A stretch of 64,000 nt of DNA from Mesorhizobium sp. ORS 3324 (GTDB lineage Bacteria > Pseudomonadota > Alphaproteobacteria > Rhizobiales > Rhizobiaceae): the NCBI GenBank assembly GCA_000824825.2, contig LM655174.1, positions 4,420-68,419 of the forward strand, read 5' to 3'. Under the pieces are notes generated by a model. That model was not told the origin of the DNA. It did no database searches and saw nothing but the letters and a program-made list of their open reading frames with translations. A program made the position numbers and the translations under genes. How positions within the stretch are numbered: position 1 is the first letter of the stretch; each line of letters starts with the position of its first letter. Below are positions 18,253 to 26,876 of the stretch, piece after piece.

Positions 18253-18990
18253 TCAGTACGTCACTTCCGAATTGCCGAGGAACTCGTCGGAGATACCCCT
18301 CGCGCGGTACTTGTCGATCACCGCGCCGCGGTTCTCGGCGTCGATATCGGACTGCTTGCGCGGCCCCAGCAGATCATTGGGATTGGCTATCTGCGCCGCG
18401 AGGTTGTTTTGATAGGAGCAGCCGAAATCGGCGTAATGCTTGTTCTCCGAGGTCTGCAGCAGGTCGTCCGGCCAACGCCCGCATTTGTCGGTCTGGGCCC
18501 TTACCGAGACAAAGGCCACACGCACCGGCGCCGAGGCCTCCGGCACGGCCGACTGGTAGGACGTCATGATGATCCGGCTGCGCTTCACTCCGGCGGCCAT
18601 GGCAAGCCGGGCGAAATCGCGGCTGGCCGCCTGGGCGGCAAGCTGGTTGGCGGACCCGACCGGAGCCGCGATGGTCAAGGTCGGCGCGGCGCTCTTGTCG
18701 TAGCCGTCGAGGAAGCCGAGCAGCGCGTCGCGCTGCGCCCCCGTCATGCCGCGATCGCCGGCGCCGACCGGAAGGTCGATCTTCTGGTTCTTCTCGGCGA
18801 TGACGATCGGATGCGTTGTGCGGTAGTCGTCGGGGATTGCGCCCACGGTGACACTGTCACGGTGCCAACTGGCGCAGCCGGCGAGCGATGCCGCAAGCGC
18901 GACCGCCAGCGCCGGGATCGCCGAGCGGCGGTTCCGCTCGCGGCCTGATGATGCCTGGAGCGTCATGACTTTCGATGCTGACTGAAACAT
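18253..18990 (-). CDS. cpaD: Pilus assembly lipoprotein CpaD
   Basis: A protein of about 245 residues with a lipoprotein signal ending SLAGCAS and a CpaD domain containing YRTTHPIVIAE. CpaD is an outer-membrane-associated partner of the CpaC secretin. The ATG at 18990 has a GGGAAG ribosome binding site; the GTG at 19008, which overlaps the cpaC stop, is the alternative and adds six residues. Confidence 0.87.
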   Translation of the reverse strand: MFQSASKVMTLQASSGRERNRRSAIPALAVALAASLAGCASWHRDSVTVGAIPDDYRTTHPIVIAEKNQKIDLPVGAGDRGMTGAQRDALLGFLDGYDKSAAPTLTIAAPVGSANQLAAQAASRDFARLAMAAGVKRSRIIMTSYQSAVPEASAPVRVAFVSVRAQTDKCGRWPDDLLQTSENKHYADFGCSYQNNLAAQIANPNDLLGPRKQSDIDAENRGAVIDKYRARGISDEFLGNSEVTY

Positions 18991-19004
18991 GTCCGCTTCC
19001 CCGC

Positions 19005-20534
19005 TCACTTGTAGATGAAACCAACGACGCCGTGATAGCGGCCCGGCGGCCTGTCGGTCTGCATGGTGCCGTAGACGCGATTGACGCGACCAAGGAACAT
19101 GCCGGCGCCATCGCTCGGCGGGTTGAAATTGTCGTCCGGCTTGGCCAAATCGTTGCGCGCCACCGGCCGTGCCAGATAGGGCGTGATGATGATGACGAGC
19201 TCGCTCTCGTTGCGCACGAAGTCGCGGCTGCGGAAGAGAGCGCCGAGCACCGGGATCTTGGTGAGCCCGGGCAATCCGTTGACAGCCTGTCTGACGTCGT
19301 CGCGCACGAGGCCTGCGATCATCATCGATCCACCGGAGGGCAGTTCCACCGTCGTATCGGCAAGGCGCTTGCGCAATGACAACGCGTTCATACCGGGGCT
19401 CGTGACGCCGTTAGAGAAGGACACGGAGCCCTCCGTCGTTGGCTCGGACACGGCGGTCCTGACTTTCAGGCTGATGCGGCCGGGTGAGAGCACAACCGGC
19501 TGGAACTCAAGCCCGATGCCGTATTCGATCTTTTCGACCGAATAGGTCTTCAGACCGGTCTGGTTGTCATTGGAGACGTTGGAGGAAACGCCCGTCACCA
19601 TGTTGTATTCGCCGCCGACCTTGAAGGTGGCCTTCTCGCCGGACACAGCGGTGAGCGTGGGCTCCGCCAGCGTCTTCATGACACCGGCCGATTCCATGGC
19701 GTTGATATAGGCCTGGATCGAGGACGTACCGACATTGAAGCCTGAATTGGACAGTTGCTTGCCGAGGCCGGTGAAATTGTCACTGATCGCGCCCCAGGAA
19801 ATGCCGTTGCTGCCGCCGTTGCCTACCATGTTGACGCCGAGCTGCTTCATCACCGAGCGGCTGACTTCGGCCACCGTCACCTTCAGCGTCACCTGATCGT
19901 CGCCGATGATCTGCAGCAGGTTGACGATCTTGGAGACCCGGCGCTCCTGGTCGGGGTTGTTGATGTCGACGCCGCCATTGACCGACCCGCCCGCAGCGGT
20001 CTGCGAATATTGGCCGGTCGTGGCTTCACCGCCCGAGACGAAGATGGTCGCTAGGTCGACGGCGCGCTTGGCGTCGAGCGGCGTGTCCACCGTGCCGGTG
20101 AGGATCACGTTGTCGTTCAGCAGCTCGACCTTGATCTCCGATGTCGGAAGGAAGCGCTTGAGATAGTCTTCCAGACCCGCCACGTCGCGTTCGACCGCCA
20201 GGTCGAGGCTGGCGATCTGTTCGCCATTGGGGCCGAAGACGAAGATGTTGGTCTCGCCGACCGCCTTGCCGAACAGATAGATGCGGCGCGCCGTGCGCGT
20301 CACCGCATCGGCGACCGCGGGATTGGCGACCAGGATGTCGTAGGCGTCGTTCGGCAAGTCGATGACCACCGACTTGTTGAGACCGAGCTTGACGCGCTGC
20401 GTGGCGACCGAGGCCGTCACGCCCGCCGCCCTGTTCGCGGCGTTGGCTTTGACAAGGCCGGGCGCATTGGTGCCAAGCAGGAACAGGCCGATTGCCGCTG
20501 CCGCCATGACGGGCAGTTTACCGTTTAGCCTCAT
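19005..20534 (-). CDS. cpaC: Tad secretin CpaC
   Basis: A 509-residue type II/III secretion secretin. It has a signal peptide (about 1-25), an N-terminal pilus-secretion domain containing VIDLPNDAYDILVANPAVAD, a BON-like segment, and the C-terminal secretin domain with IPVLGALFRSRDF. It forms the outer-membrane pore for Flp pili. Its start overlaps the cpaB stop by four bases (ATGA). Confidence 0.92.
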   Translation of the reverse strand: MRLNGKLPVMAAAAIGLFLLGTNAPGLVKANAANRAAGVTASVATQRVKLGLNKSVVIDLPNDAYDILVANPAVADAVTRTARRIYLFGKAVGETNIFVFGPNGEQIASLDLAVERDVAGLEDYLKRFLPTSEIKVELLNDNVILTGTVDTPLDAKRAVDLATIFVSGGEATTGQYSQTAAGGSVNGGVDINNPDQERRVSKIVNLLQIIGDDQVTLKVTVAEVSRSVMKQLGVNMVGNGGSNGISWGAISDNFTGLGKQLSNSGFNVGTSSIQAYINAMESAGVMKTLAEPTLTAVSGEKATFKVGGEYNMVTGVSSNVSNDNQTGLKTYSVEKIEYGIGLEFQPVVLSPGRISLKVRTAVSEPTTEGSVSFSNGVTSPGMNALSLRKRLADTTVELPSGGSMMIAGLVRDDVRQAVNGLPGLTKIPVLGALFRSRDFVRNESELVIIITPYLARPVARNDLAKPDDNFNPPSDGAGMFLGRVNRVYGTMQTDRPPGRYHGVVGFIYK

Positions 20535-21343
20535 TTCCTTGCTCCCACTTCGGAAACTTCGCCCGATTTGATCAATCGCACCGTGCCGCGCCGGCCGTTG
20601 CCGTTCACCAGATAGTCGGCCTCACCCAGGTTCTTCTCGTTCGTGTCCGTGATCGGGCGCAGCGCCAGCGTCAGGCGGTCCGCCATCTGCTGCGCCACGG
20701 TGATGATCTCCGCCTGCTGCGGCGTCAGCTCCAGCGTCGCGGTCTGGCCGACCCTGGTCTTCTTGCCCTCCTCGTCCTCCTGGATGGTCTGGTCGATAGC
20801 CAGGACGCGGATGTTCTTCAGAATGGTCTCGGTGCTGAAGCCGGTGCCACCGCTGCCATTGTCTCCGCGGCGGGTCATGATGACGTCGACGAAATCATTG
20901 GGCAGGATGAAGCCGCCGGCCGACGTGTCAGCCGATATCGCTGTCGCCACGGCGCGCATGCCGGACGGCAGGATCGACGACATGAAGCTCTTCCCTTCGC
21001 CGACCAGCTTAGAGCGCCGGAGCGGCTCGCCGGTATACATGGCCACGCGGGCCACCGAGCCTTTGAGTTTTTCCATCGCATCGGGCTCGGCGGCGCGGGT
21101 GATGAAATTGGCGTTGACGCCGTTAGACGGCCACTGCTCCCAGCTGATGTTGTTGCCGAGCTGGCTGCCCATTGCGACATCGCCGGAAAGGACCAACACG
21201 TCCTGCAGCGCTATCGCCGGCTCCTTGGGCGCGTCGACAACGACCTGATGAGGCGGCGGCGCCACCATGTTCTTCGCGACATAACCCGCGCCACCCGCCG
21301 CGGCCACCGCCACGCCCAGAATAATCAATCGGGATGCTGGCAT
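20531..21343 (-). CDS. cpaB: Flp pilus assembly protein CpaB/RcpC
   Basis: A 270-residue protein with an N-terminal membrane anchor (LIILGVAVAAAGGAGYVA) and an SAF/CpaB domain, including VLVLSGDVAMGSQL and the GEPLRRSKLVGEG stretch. CpaB supports secretin assembly in the periplasm. It is the first gene of the long minus-strand operon cpaBCDEF-tadBC; a CtrA-like site lies about 100 bp upstream. Confidence 0.9.
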   Translation of the reverse strand: MPASRLIILGVAVAAAGGAGYVAKNMVAPPPHQVVVDAPKEPAIALQDVLVLSGDVAMGSQLGNNISWEQWPSNGVNANFITRAAEPDAMEKLKGSVARVAMYTGEPLRRSKLVGEGKSFMSSILPSGMRAVATAISADTSAGGFILPNDFVDVIMTRRGDNGSGGTGFSTETILKNIRVLAIDQTIQEDEEGKKTRVGQTATLELTPQQAEIITVAQQMADRLTLALRPITDTNEKNLGEADYLVNGNGRRGTVRLIKSGEVSEVGARK

Positions 21344-21441
21344 TCGTCCGAACCCTTCGCCTCAAGGCAAACCACCTCGCCAGGCCGGACTTTGCAGCTG
21401 CAATCGTCAAAACAAGGTTAATGCAATGCTTACGATCGTGA

Positions 21442-21456
21442 TTAATTTAAGGTTTA
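21442..21456. promoter_or_regulatory. CtrA-like site upstream of cpaB
   Basis: TTAATTTAAGGTTTA has the spacing TTAA-N7-TTTA, one mismatch from the full CtrA site, in an AT-rich stretch 99-113 bp upstream of the cpaB start. It is a candidate by sequence and position only. Confidence 0.35.
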
Positions 21457-21488
21457 CTCAAATTGGAACGAACCGCTTGCCGTTAACG

Positions 21489-21509
21489 AAAAAGGCGGCC
21501 TTGCCGCCC
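21489..21509 (-). terminator. Terminator after cpaA
   Basis: GGCGGC-CTT-GCCGCC at 21494-21508, followed on the minus strand by a run of five T. It lies 31 bp past the cpaA stop and upstream of the cpaB promoter region, so cpaA and cpaB are probably separate units. Confidence 0.75.
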
Positions 21510-21539
21510 TGAAAATCCGCTTTCGTTGAAGAACCCCAG

Positions 21540-22058
21540 CTAGGCGATGAGCCTGTCCAGCGCCCAGACCATCAGCGGCGAATCCGGAAAGGTGATGAGC
21601 CCACCGAGCCCAAGTGCCACGCCATAAGGAACACCCACCCGCTCGTCGGCGAAATGGCGCAGGAAACGGTTGTGGCCGGTGTAGGCAGCAAGCGGCGATT
21701 TCCGGTAGACCAGAATGGCGACCGTCAGCAGGCCGCCGATCAATGTCGAGGTCACCAAATAGCCGACGAGGTTGATGTTGAGCCCCATCCAGACGGCCGT
21801 CGCCGCCAGAAGCTTGGCATCGCCCCCGCCCATGCCGCCGAGCGCGAACAGGCCGAAGGTCACCGCCAGCACCAAGGCACCGGCCGCGAAATGCCAGCCA
21901 TAGTTCGCCCAGTCCATTCCGGTCAACGGAGCGACCAGGGCGAATGTCGCCAGAAGTAGCACCGGCACCCGGTTGGCGATCGTCATCGACAGCGTGTCCG
22001 AGATCGCCGCGAACAGCATGCAGAAAGGAAAGACGACGAAGATCACGGCTTCAAGCAT
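21540..22058 (-). CDS. cpaA: Prepilin peptidase CpaA/TadV
   Basis: A 172-residue A24-type aspartic prepilin peptidase with about five membrane segments. The catalytic aspartates are in AISDTLSM (about residue 21) and in GGGDAKLL (about residue 79). It would cleave the leader of the Flp pilin and of the TadE-like pseudopilins. It lies between the pilin gene and cpaB, with a terminator on each side. Confidence 0.9.
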   Translation of the reverse strand: MLEAVIFVVFPFCMLFAAISDTLSMTIANRVPVLLLATFALVAPLTGMDWANYGWHFAAGALVLAVTFGLFALGGMGGGDAKLLAATAVWMGLNINLVGYLVTSTLIGGLLTVAILVYRKSPLAAYTGHNRFLRHFADERVGVPYGVALGLGGLITFPDSPLMVWALDRLIA

Positions 22059-22151
22059 CGACGCGGCGCCCGTGGAAAACTCTCGGCCTGCAGCCTAGGC
22101 ATATCCGATTAACGATTGATGAGACGGGCCTAACGGCCAGCATCATATAAG

Positions 22152-22174
22152 AAGGGCCGCCAAAGGGCGGCCCT
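22152..22174 (-). terminator. Terminator after the Flp pilin gene
   Basis: GGGCCGCC (22154-22161) pairs with GGCGGCCC (22166-22173) across a short loop, with a CTTCTTAT tail on the minus strand. It begins about 30 bp past the pilin stop and would keep the abundant pilin message separate from cpaA. Confidence 0.7.
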
Positions 22175-22202
22175 CTTTCCTAGACAAGAATGTTTCCGTT
22201 TA

Positions 22203-22382
22203 TCACGGAGCCGTGCCGGTGTTGACGGCGCCGGCGATGGCGACGAACTTGGCGTTCAGGGCGCCACCGAGCTGGCTGGCGCCGACCATGATGGCGAGCG
22301 CGATGAGAGCGGCGATCAGACCGTATTCGATAGCAGTCGCGCCGGATTCGTCCTTCACGAAACGTGCGATGAGATTAGACAT
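22203..22382 (-). CDS. Flp/PilA-family pilin
   Basis: A 59-residue prepilin. The leader MSNLIARFVKDESG ends at the prepilin cleavage point, and the mature part begins ATAIEYGLIAALIALAIM, the typical Flp motif with glutamate at +5 and tyrosine at +6. The rest is a hydrophobic helix with a short hydrophilic tail ending NTGTAP. It is the major subunit of the Tad pilus. A GGAG ribosome binding site lies seven bases before the ATG. Downstream is a strong hairpin terminator. Confidence 0.93.
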   Translation of the reverse strand: MSNLIARFVKDESGATAIEYGLIAALIALAIMVGASQLGGALNAKFVAIAGAVNTGTAP

Positions 22383-22529
22383 TCGAGAGCTCCTACTCCA
22401 CGTGTTACAGCACTTCCGTCAACTTCTCTTCGCGGTTGATCGGATGCTGAGAATCTAGGGAGAAGCCCTTTCAATCGGCTTAATAAATACCCTTACCGAT
22501 TCCTTTCAGGAGGCGAACCCGTTGCGTGG

Positions 22530-22544
22530 TTAACCGTGGCCTAA
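22530..22544. promoter_or_regulatory. CtrA-like site in the pilin upstream region
   Basis: TTAACCGTGGCCTAA has one mismatch to TTAA-N7-TTAA and includes the TTAACC core. It lies about 150 bp upstream of the pilin start. The 354-bp region 22383-22736 between the pilin and the plus-strand pilus gene holds this site and the one at 22675-22689; I saw no gene in it. Confidence 0.4.
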
Positions 22545-22674
22545 ACGTCGAAAAGCAGAACGGCGGTGACGAAAAAAGGCGGAGATCCGGCGCACCCGCT
22601 ATATTACTAAAACAGCGCATGCCGCTGGCGCATGGCCCCAGGGCGGACCAATCCCTATCGCGACCAATCCGCGT

Positions 22675-22689
22675 TTAACCGTTGGTTCA
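22675..22689. promoter_or_regulatory. CtrA-like site upstream of the pilus N-domain gene
   Basis: TTAACCGTTGGTTCA, one mismatch from TTAA-N7-TTAA, 48-62 bp upstream of the start codon at 22737. It also carries the TTAACC core. Confidence 0.35.
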
Positions 22690-22736
22690 CCAATCTCGTT
22701 CATGTTCCGTTGAACAGTCCGCCGCGGAGCGCCTCA

Positions 22737-23159
22737 ATGACCTTGTCGAGATCGCCATTTTCAGCCGCCGTGCTGCTGGCAGTCGCCGCTTTCGTCGTGC
22801 CAGCCAGGGCCGGCGCGGGCATCGAGGTCACCATGAACCAGGCAAAGATCGTGAAGCTGTCGCGCCCCGCCGACACGATCGTCGTCGGCAATCCGGCAAT
22901 CGCCGACGCTTCCGTGCAGGATGCCTCGACGGTCGTTCTCACCGGCAAGGGCTTCGGCGTCACCAATCTGGTCGTGCTCGACTCGGACGGCAGCCCGATC
23001 ATCGACGAGCAGGTGACGGTCGTCCGGCAGGCCGCGTCTTCGGTGCGCATCTACAGGCGCGCCGAAGTCCAGACCATGTCGTGCACGCCCTATTGCGAAA
23101 GCTCTTACAAGAGCGAGGCCGAGAAAACTTCCGAAGCCGAAATGAACACCAGCCACTGA
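22737..23159 (+). CDS. Stand-alone pilus assembly N-terminal-domain protein
   Basis: A 140-residue exported protein: signal peptide to about residue 26 (ending VPARAGAG), then a domain like the N-terminal part of secretins (VKLSRPADTIVVGNPAIADA, similar in form to residues 55-75 of CpaC). The C-terminal tail is hydrophilic and contains two close cysteines in SCTPYCESS. It lacks any secretin barrel. It may support CpaC in the periplasm. The ATG at 22737 is chosen because the signal peptide begins there; an upstream in-frame ATG at 22632 would add 35 residues. Confidence 0.82.
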   Translation: MTLSRSPFSAAVLLAVAAFVVPARAGAGIEVTMNQAKIVKLSRPADTIVVGNPAIADASVQDASTVVLTGKGFGVTNLVVLDSDGSPIIDEQVTVVRQAASSVRIYRRAEVQTMSCTPYCESSYKSEAEKTSEAEMNTSH

Positions 23160-23187
23160 CGCCGGTGCCGGCAATCGCTTGGCGACG

Positions 23188-23202
23188 TTAATGGCGGGTT
23201 AA
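23188..23202. promoter_or_regulatory. Exact CtrA full site upstream of tadE
   Basis: TTAATGGCGGGTTAA is an exact match to the CtrA consensus TTAA-N7-TTAA. It lies 97-111 bp upstream of the tadE-like start and 29 bp after the preceding gene. In Caulobacter CtrA activates pilA and cpa genes, so position and form agree. Confidence 0.6.
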
Positions 23203-23298
23203 AGGTCACGCGGCGAATTTAACCCTCATCCAAACCGGACCTCAATGGGTCTTCGCTATATCGGCGCCGACATTGCAAGGGATCGGCAGGAACGGGAC

Positions 23299-23889
23299 AT
23301 GAGTAAGGATCCGGCACCCGGAAACGGCATCGAGAGCACGGCAAAGTCCCGGCATGGCTTCTTCAGCGACAGGCGCGGCAGCACCGCAATGGAATTCGCG
23401 CTGCTGGCCATGCCGTTCGCGCTGCTTGTCTTCGCCATCCTTGAAAGCTGCATCTCCTTCGCCGGTCAGGAAGTGATGGCCAACATCACCGACGATGTCG
23501 CGCGTCAGCTCAGGACCGGGCAGCTCAGGAAGGCGGACGTCACGCAAGACTCGATCAAGCAGCTGATCTGCACGAAGATGTCGATCATCGTCACCAGCAA
23601 CTGTTCCGACAACCTGCTGGTGGACCTGCGCGAATATCCGACCTTTGCCGACGCCGCCACTGCGGGGTTCAAGATCGTGAACGGCGACATCGTGCTGACG
23701 CAAGGCACGAACTCGACGACCTTCGGGGTATCTCCCGGCCTGGCGGAATCGAAGAACATGCTGCGGGTCTTCTACAAATGGCCGGTGATGACCGATTTCC
23801 TGGCCAAGCAGATGGCCAATCTTAACGACAGCAAGACGCTCCATTTCGCATCGGTGACCTGGCAGAACGAACCATTCAACGACAACTAG
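23299..23889 (+). CDS. TadE-like pseudopilin
   Basis: A 196-residue protein with a hydrophilic N-terminus, then DRRGSTAMEFALLAMPFALL (about residues 28-47), the TadE-type prepilin motif with glutamate after the processing site. The remainder is a periplasmic domain with cysteines at ESCISF, LICTK and NCSD. TadE-like proteins are minor pilins processed by the prepilin peptidase. ATG 23299 has an AGGAACGG site; ATG at 23245 is an alternative. Confidence 0.85.
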   Translation: MSKDPAPGNGIESTAKSRHGFFSDRRGSTAMEFALLAMPFALLVFAILESCISFAGQEVMANITDDVARQLRTGQLRKADVTQDSIKQLICTKMSIIVTSNCSDNLLVDLREYPTFADAATAGFKIVNGDIVLTQGTNSTTFGVSPGLAESKNMLRVFYKWPVMTDFLAKQMANLNDSKTLHFASVTWQNEPFNDN

Positions 23890-23930
23890 GACTGCTCGCC
23901 GGTTGAGACGACGGCGGCGTGGGGGTGGAC

Positions 23931-24551
23931 ATGGACCGTGCGGGGGCACACTGGGGAATTTCGGCCATTGTGGCGCAGGCGAAGCGGTTTTGCCTCGACC
24001 GCCGCGGCGTCGCGGCAATCGAGTTCGCATTCATCGTGCCGGTGCTGCTCATCTTGTATTTCATCACGATGGAAGCCTCGCAAGCGATCGAGACCAGCAA
24101 GAAGGTCAGCCGCATCGGCAGCATGGTGGCGGATCTCGTCACACAGCAGACATCGGTCACCAAAGCCGATCTCGATGCGATCATGAAGATCGGGACCTCG
24201 ACGCTCCAGCCCTACAACCGCTCCTCGCCGTCGATCATCATTACCGGCATCCAGATCACCGACGAGACGACGCCCAAGGTGCAGGTGGCCTGGTCGCGCA
24301 AGCTTGTGGGCAGCACCTATAGTGTCGACGCAGCGACAGGCAGCACCACGACGGTGCCGTCGACGCTGAACATACGCAACACCTTCCTCGTCCGGGTGGA
24401 AAGCGATCTCGCCTATAAGCCGATCATCACCTGGTCGGCCGACAATTCGAAGACGCTTGGATTGACCTCGGCCTTCAACAACATATCGATGGGCGAAACC
24501 TATTACCTGAGGCCTCGTCGCGGCCCCACGGTCCCTTGCAGCGACTGCTGA
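23931..24551 (+). CDS. Second TadE-like pseudopilin (TadF position)
   Basis: A 206-residue protein with the prepilin motif DRRGVAAIEFAFIVPVLLIL at about residues 23-42 and a periplasmic domain with a C-terminal cysteine pair, PCSDC. It follows the first TadE-like gene by 41 bp and probably forms a minor-pilin pair with it. The ATG at 23931 is preferred; GTG at 23919 adds four residues. It ends three bases before the converging PhnD-like gene. Confidence 0.83.
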   Translation: MDRAGAHWGISAIVAQAKRFCLDRRGVAAIEFAFIVPVLLILYFITMEASQAIETSKKVSRIGSMVADLVTQQTSVTKADLDAIMKIGTSTLQPYNRSSPSIIITGIQITDETTPKVQVAWSRKLVGSTYSVDAATGSTTTVPSTLNIRNTFLVRVESDLAYKPIITWSADNSKTLGLTSAFNNISMGETYYLRPRRGPTVPCSDC

Positions 24552-24554
24552 AAG

Positions 24555-25490
24555 CTATTCCTGGCCGCTCGCTTCCCGTCGCACGGCAGCCAGTGCCGTC
24601 GCGTAGTCCTTGGCCACGGCGAGCTCGAACCCGCCGGAATGCTTCGATTCCAGAAGATCGTAGACGTCCGGCGTCAGCGACTTGAGATTGGTCAGGAAAA
24701 CGGTCAGCCTGCGCTTGGGTTCGGCATCGAGATCGCTGCGCACGGCATGAGGGCCGTATCGCAGAGGGCTCGATGTCCATAGCACCCGAAGCGATGCCTT
24801 AGGGATACCGGCGGCCTCGAGGCGCATGATCGTGCCGCCGGTGCCGGTGGGCCGGCCGTCACCGCCGACAGGCTCCCAGCCGAACAGGCCGTCGGCTTCG
24901 CCGTCACCGAGCATCGCCTCGGCCGCGGTGGCCGAGGCCGCGCGCGCCAGGAAGGGCGCGTCTTGCGCGATCTTCACGCCCCCGCTGGCGAGCCCGGTCA
25001 ACGGCAGCAGCGAGCCGCCGACATTGTCGGCGGGCGCGATCGCGATCCGATGCGCGGCCATGGACGCGAGGTCCGGCACCTTGCCGTCGCGCGTCACCAG
25101 CACGGAACGGATGCCGACGGCCCCATCGGCGTCGATCGGCGCCACCAGAGGCTCGACGCAGCCACAGCGCTCGGAGGCCGCCGCATAGGCGAGCGCCGAA
25201 TAGACCGCATACTGGACGCGGCCGCTCGCCTGCGCCTCGATCAGCGCCGCATAATCGCGGGCGACCACGAACTCCACCTTCATGCCGAGCGCGTTGGTAT
25301 AGGCATCGGTCAGGCGTGCCAGGCCGGGAACGGTGTTGCCGCCTCCGGGCTCGGCGACGATGCCTATGCGAAACGTGCCGATGTCGTCGCGCCAGTCGGC
25401 GCGCGTCGGTGAGGCAGCAGAAAACATTGCAACAGCGGCCGCGCACGCCCACAAAGCCCGGCCTGTCGCAGATCTTGCGCCCTTGCCCAT
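24555..25490 (-). CDS. PhnD-like periplasmic binding protein
   Basis: A protein of about 311 residues with a signal peptide (cleavage near SPTRADW) and a type II periplasmic-binding fold of the phosphate/phosphonate group: [39 protein letters not shown] and [14 protein letters not shown]. No permease or ATPase gene is nearby, so it is an orphan binding protein whose ligand cannot be read. Its position at the edge of the tad locus, tail to tail with the second TadE-like gene, may be chance. ATG at 25490 is preferred over GTG at 25511. Confidence 0.75.
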   Translation of the reverse strand: MGKGARSATGRALWACAAAVAMFSAASPTRADWRDDIGTFRIGIVAEPGGGNTVPGLARLTDAYTNALGMKVEFVVARDYAALIEAQASGRVQYAVYSALAYAAASERCGCVEPLVAPIDADGAVGIRSVLVTRDGKVPDLASMAAHRIAIAPADNVGGSLLPLTGLASGGVKIAQDAPFLARAASATAAEAMLGDGEADGLFGWEPVGGDGRPTGTGGTIMRLEAAGIPKASLRVLWTSSPLRYGPHAVRSDLDAEPKRRLTVFLTNLKSLTPDVYDLLESKHSGGFELAVAKDYATALAAVRREASGQE

Positions 25491-25625
25491 CCTTGCCGCA
25501 CTCCCGCCCACGCTGCGCCCGATCGCCGGACTATGGCGCCAGGCCGTTGCGGTTTGGTTTCCGATTTGCCAACGGCGCCGGGGAACCTTATGTCTGGCTG
25601 CTCAGACTGGCAACGATGGCACTCT

Positions 25626-26876
25626 ATGGCGCGGGCTTTCCTGTTCGTTCTCGATTCCTTCGGCATCGGCGGAGCGGCCGACGCCGAGCGCTACGGCGAT
25701 GCCGGCGCCGACACGTTCGGGCATATCGCACGGGCCTGCGCCGAGGGCCGCGCGGATCGGGAAGGCTTGCGTGAGGGACCGCTCTCGGTGCCCAACATGG
25801 TTTCACTCGGGCTCGCGCGTGCGGCGCACGCCGCCACCGGGCAGGCGATCGACATCGGCGGCACGCCGTTGCTTGCCTCGTCCTTCCACGGCGCTGCCCA
25901 GGAGGTCTCGAGCGGCAAGGACACGCCGTCCGGCCATTGGGAGATCGCCGGCCTGCCGGTGCGTTTCGACTGGGGCTATTTTCCGGATACCGTGCCGGCC
26001 TTCCCGGCCGCGCTGACCGAGGCGATCATCCGCGAAGGCAAGGTGGCGGGCATCCTCGGCAATTGCCATGCGCCCGGAACCGGGATCATCGAACGCTTCG
26101 GCGAGGAGCACATCCGCACCGGCAAGCCGATCTGCTACACATCGGTCGACTCCGTGCTGCAGATCGCCGCGCACGAGGCGTATTTTGGCCTGGAAAGACT
26201 GTACGAGCTCTGCCTGACGGTGCGCCGGCTGGTCGATCCGCTCAAGATCGGGCGGGTGATCGCGCGACCCTTCGTCGGCGAGACGCCGGCCACCTTCCAG
26301 CGCACCCACAACCGCCGCGACTACGCCGTGCCGCCGCCGGAGCCGACCTTGCTCGACCGGCTGACGGAGCGCGGCAGCAAGGTCATCGCCGTCGGCAAGA
26401 TCGGCGACATCTTCGCCCATCGCGGCATCTCGGAGGTGCGCAAGGCGGGCGGCAACATGGCGATGCTCGACAAGGCGCTCGGCGCCATGGACGACGCCGG
26501 CGAAGGCGATCTGGTCTTTGCCAATTTCGTCGATTTCGACACCGAGTTCGGCCATCGGCGCGACGTCGCCGGCTATGCCGGAGCGCTCGAGGCCTTCGAC
26601 CACCGGCTGCCAGAGGCGCTGTCGCGCATCAGGCCGGGCGACCTTCTCATCCTCACAGCCGACCACGGCAATGATCCGACCTGGCGCGGCACCGACCATA
26701 CGCGCGAACGCGTCCCGGTGATCGGCATCGGGCCGGGGCTGAGAGGCGGCGACATCGGGCTGAGGCCGACCTTCGCCGATATCGGCGAAACCGTCGCGGA
26801 TCATCTTGGCCTGGCACCCGGCCGCCACGGGACATCCTTCCTCGCAGCGATTGGCGGCCATGCCAGAACTGCCTGA
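25626..26876 (+). CDS. deoB: Phosphopentomutase
   Basis: A 416-residue enzyme of the alkaline phosphatase-like superfamily that interconverts ribose 1- and 5-phosphates in nucleoside salvage. Metal-site motifs are [10 protein letters not shown] at the N-terminus, DTPSGHWE (about 100), [11 protein letters not shown] (about 300) and [18 protein letters not shown] (about 342-359). The ATG at 25626 places the family's typical opening [16 protein letters not shown] at residue 1. The 3' end overlaps mutM by 17 bases. Confidence 0.95.
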   Translation: MARAFLFVLDSFGIGGAADAERYGDAGADTFGHIARACAEGRADREGLREGPLSVPNMVSLGLARAAHAATGQAIDIGGTPLLASSFHGAAQEVSSGKDTPSGHWEIAGLPVRFDWGYFPDTVPAFPAALTEAIIREGKVAGILGNCHAPGTGIIERFGEEHIRTGKPICYTSVDSVLQIAAHEAYFGLERLYELCLTVRRLVDPLKIGRVIARPFVGETPATFQRTHNRRDYAVPPPEPTLLDRLTERGSKVIAVGKIGDIFAHRGISEVRKAGGNMAMLDKALGAMDDAGEGDLVFANFVDFDTEFGHRRDVAGYAGALEAFDHRLPEALSRIRPGDLLILTADHGNDPTWRGTDHTRERVPVIGIGPGLRGGDIGLRPTFADIGETVADHLGLAPGRHGTSFLAAIGGHARTA

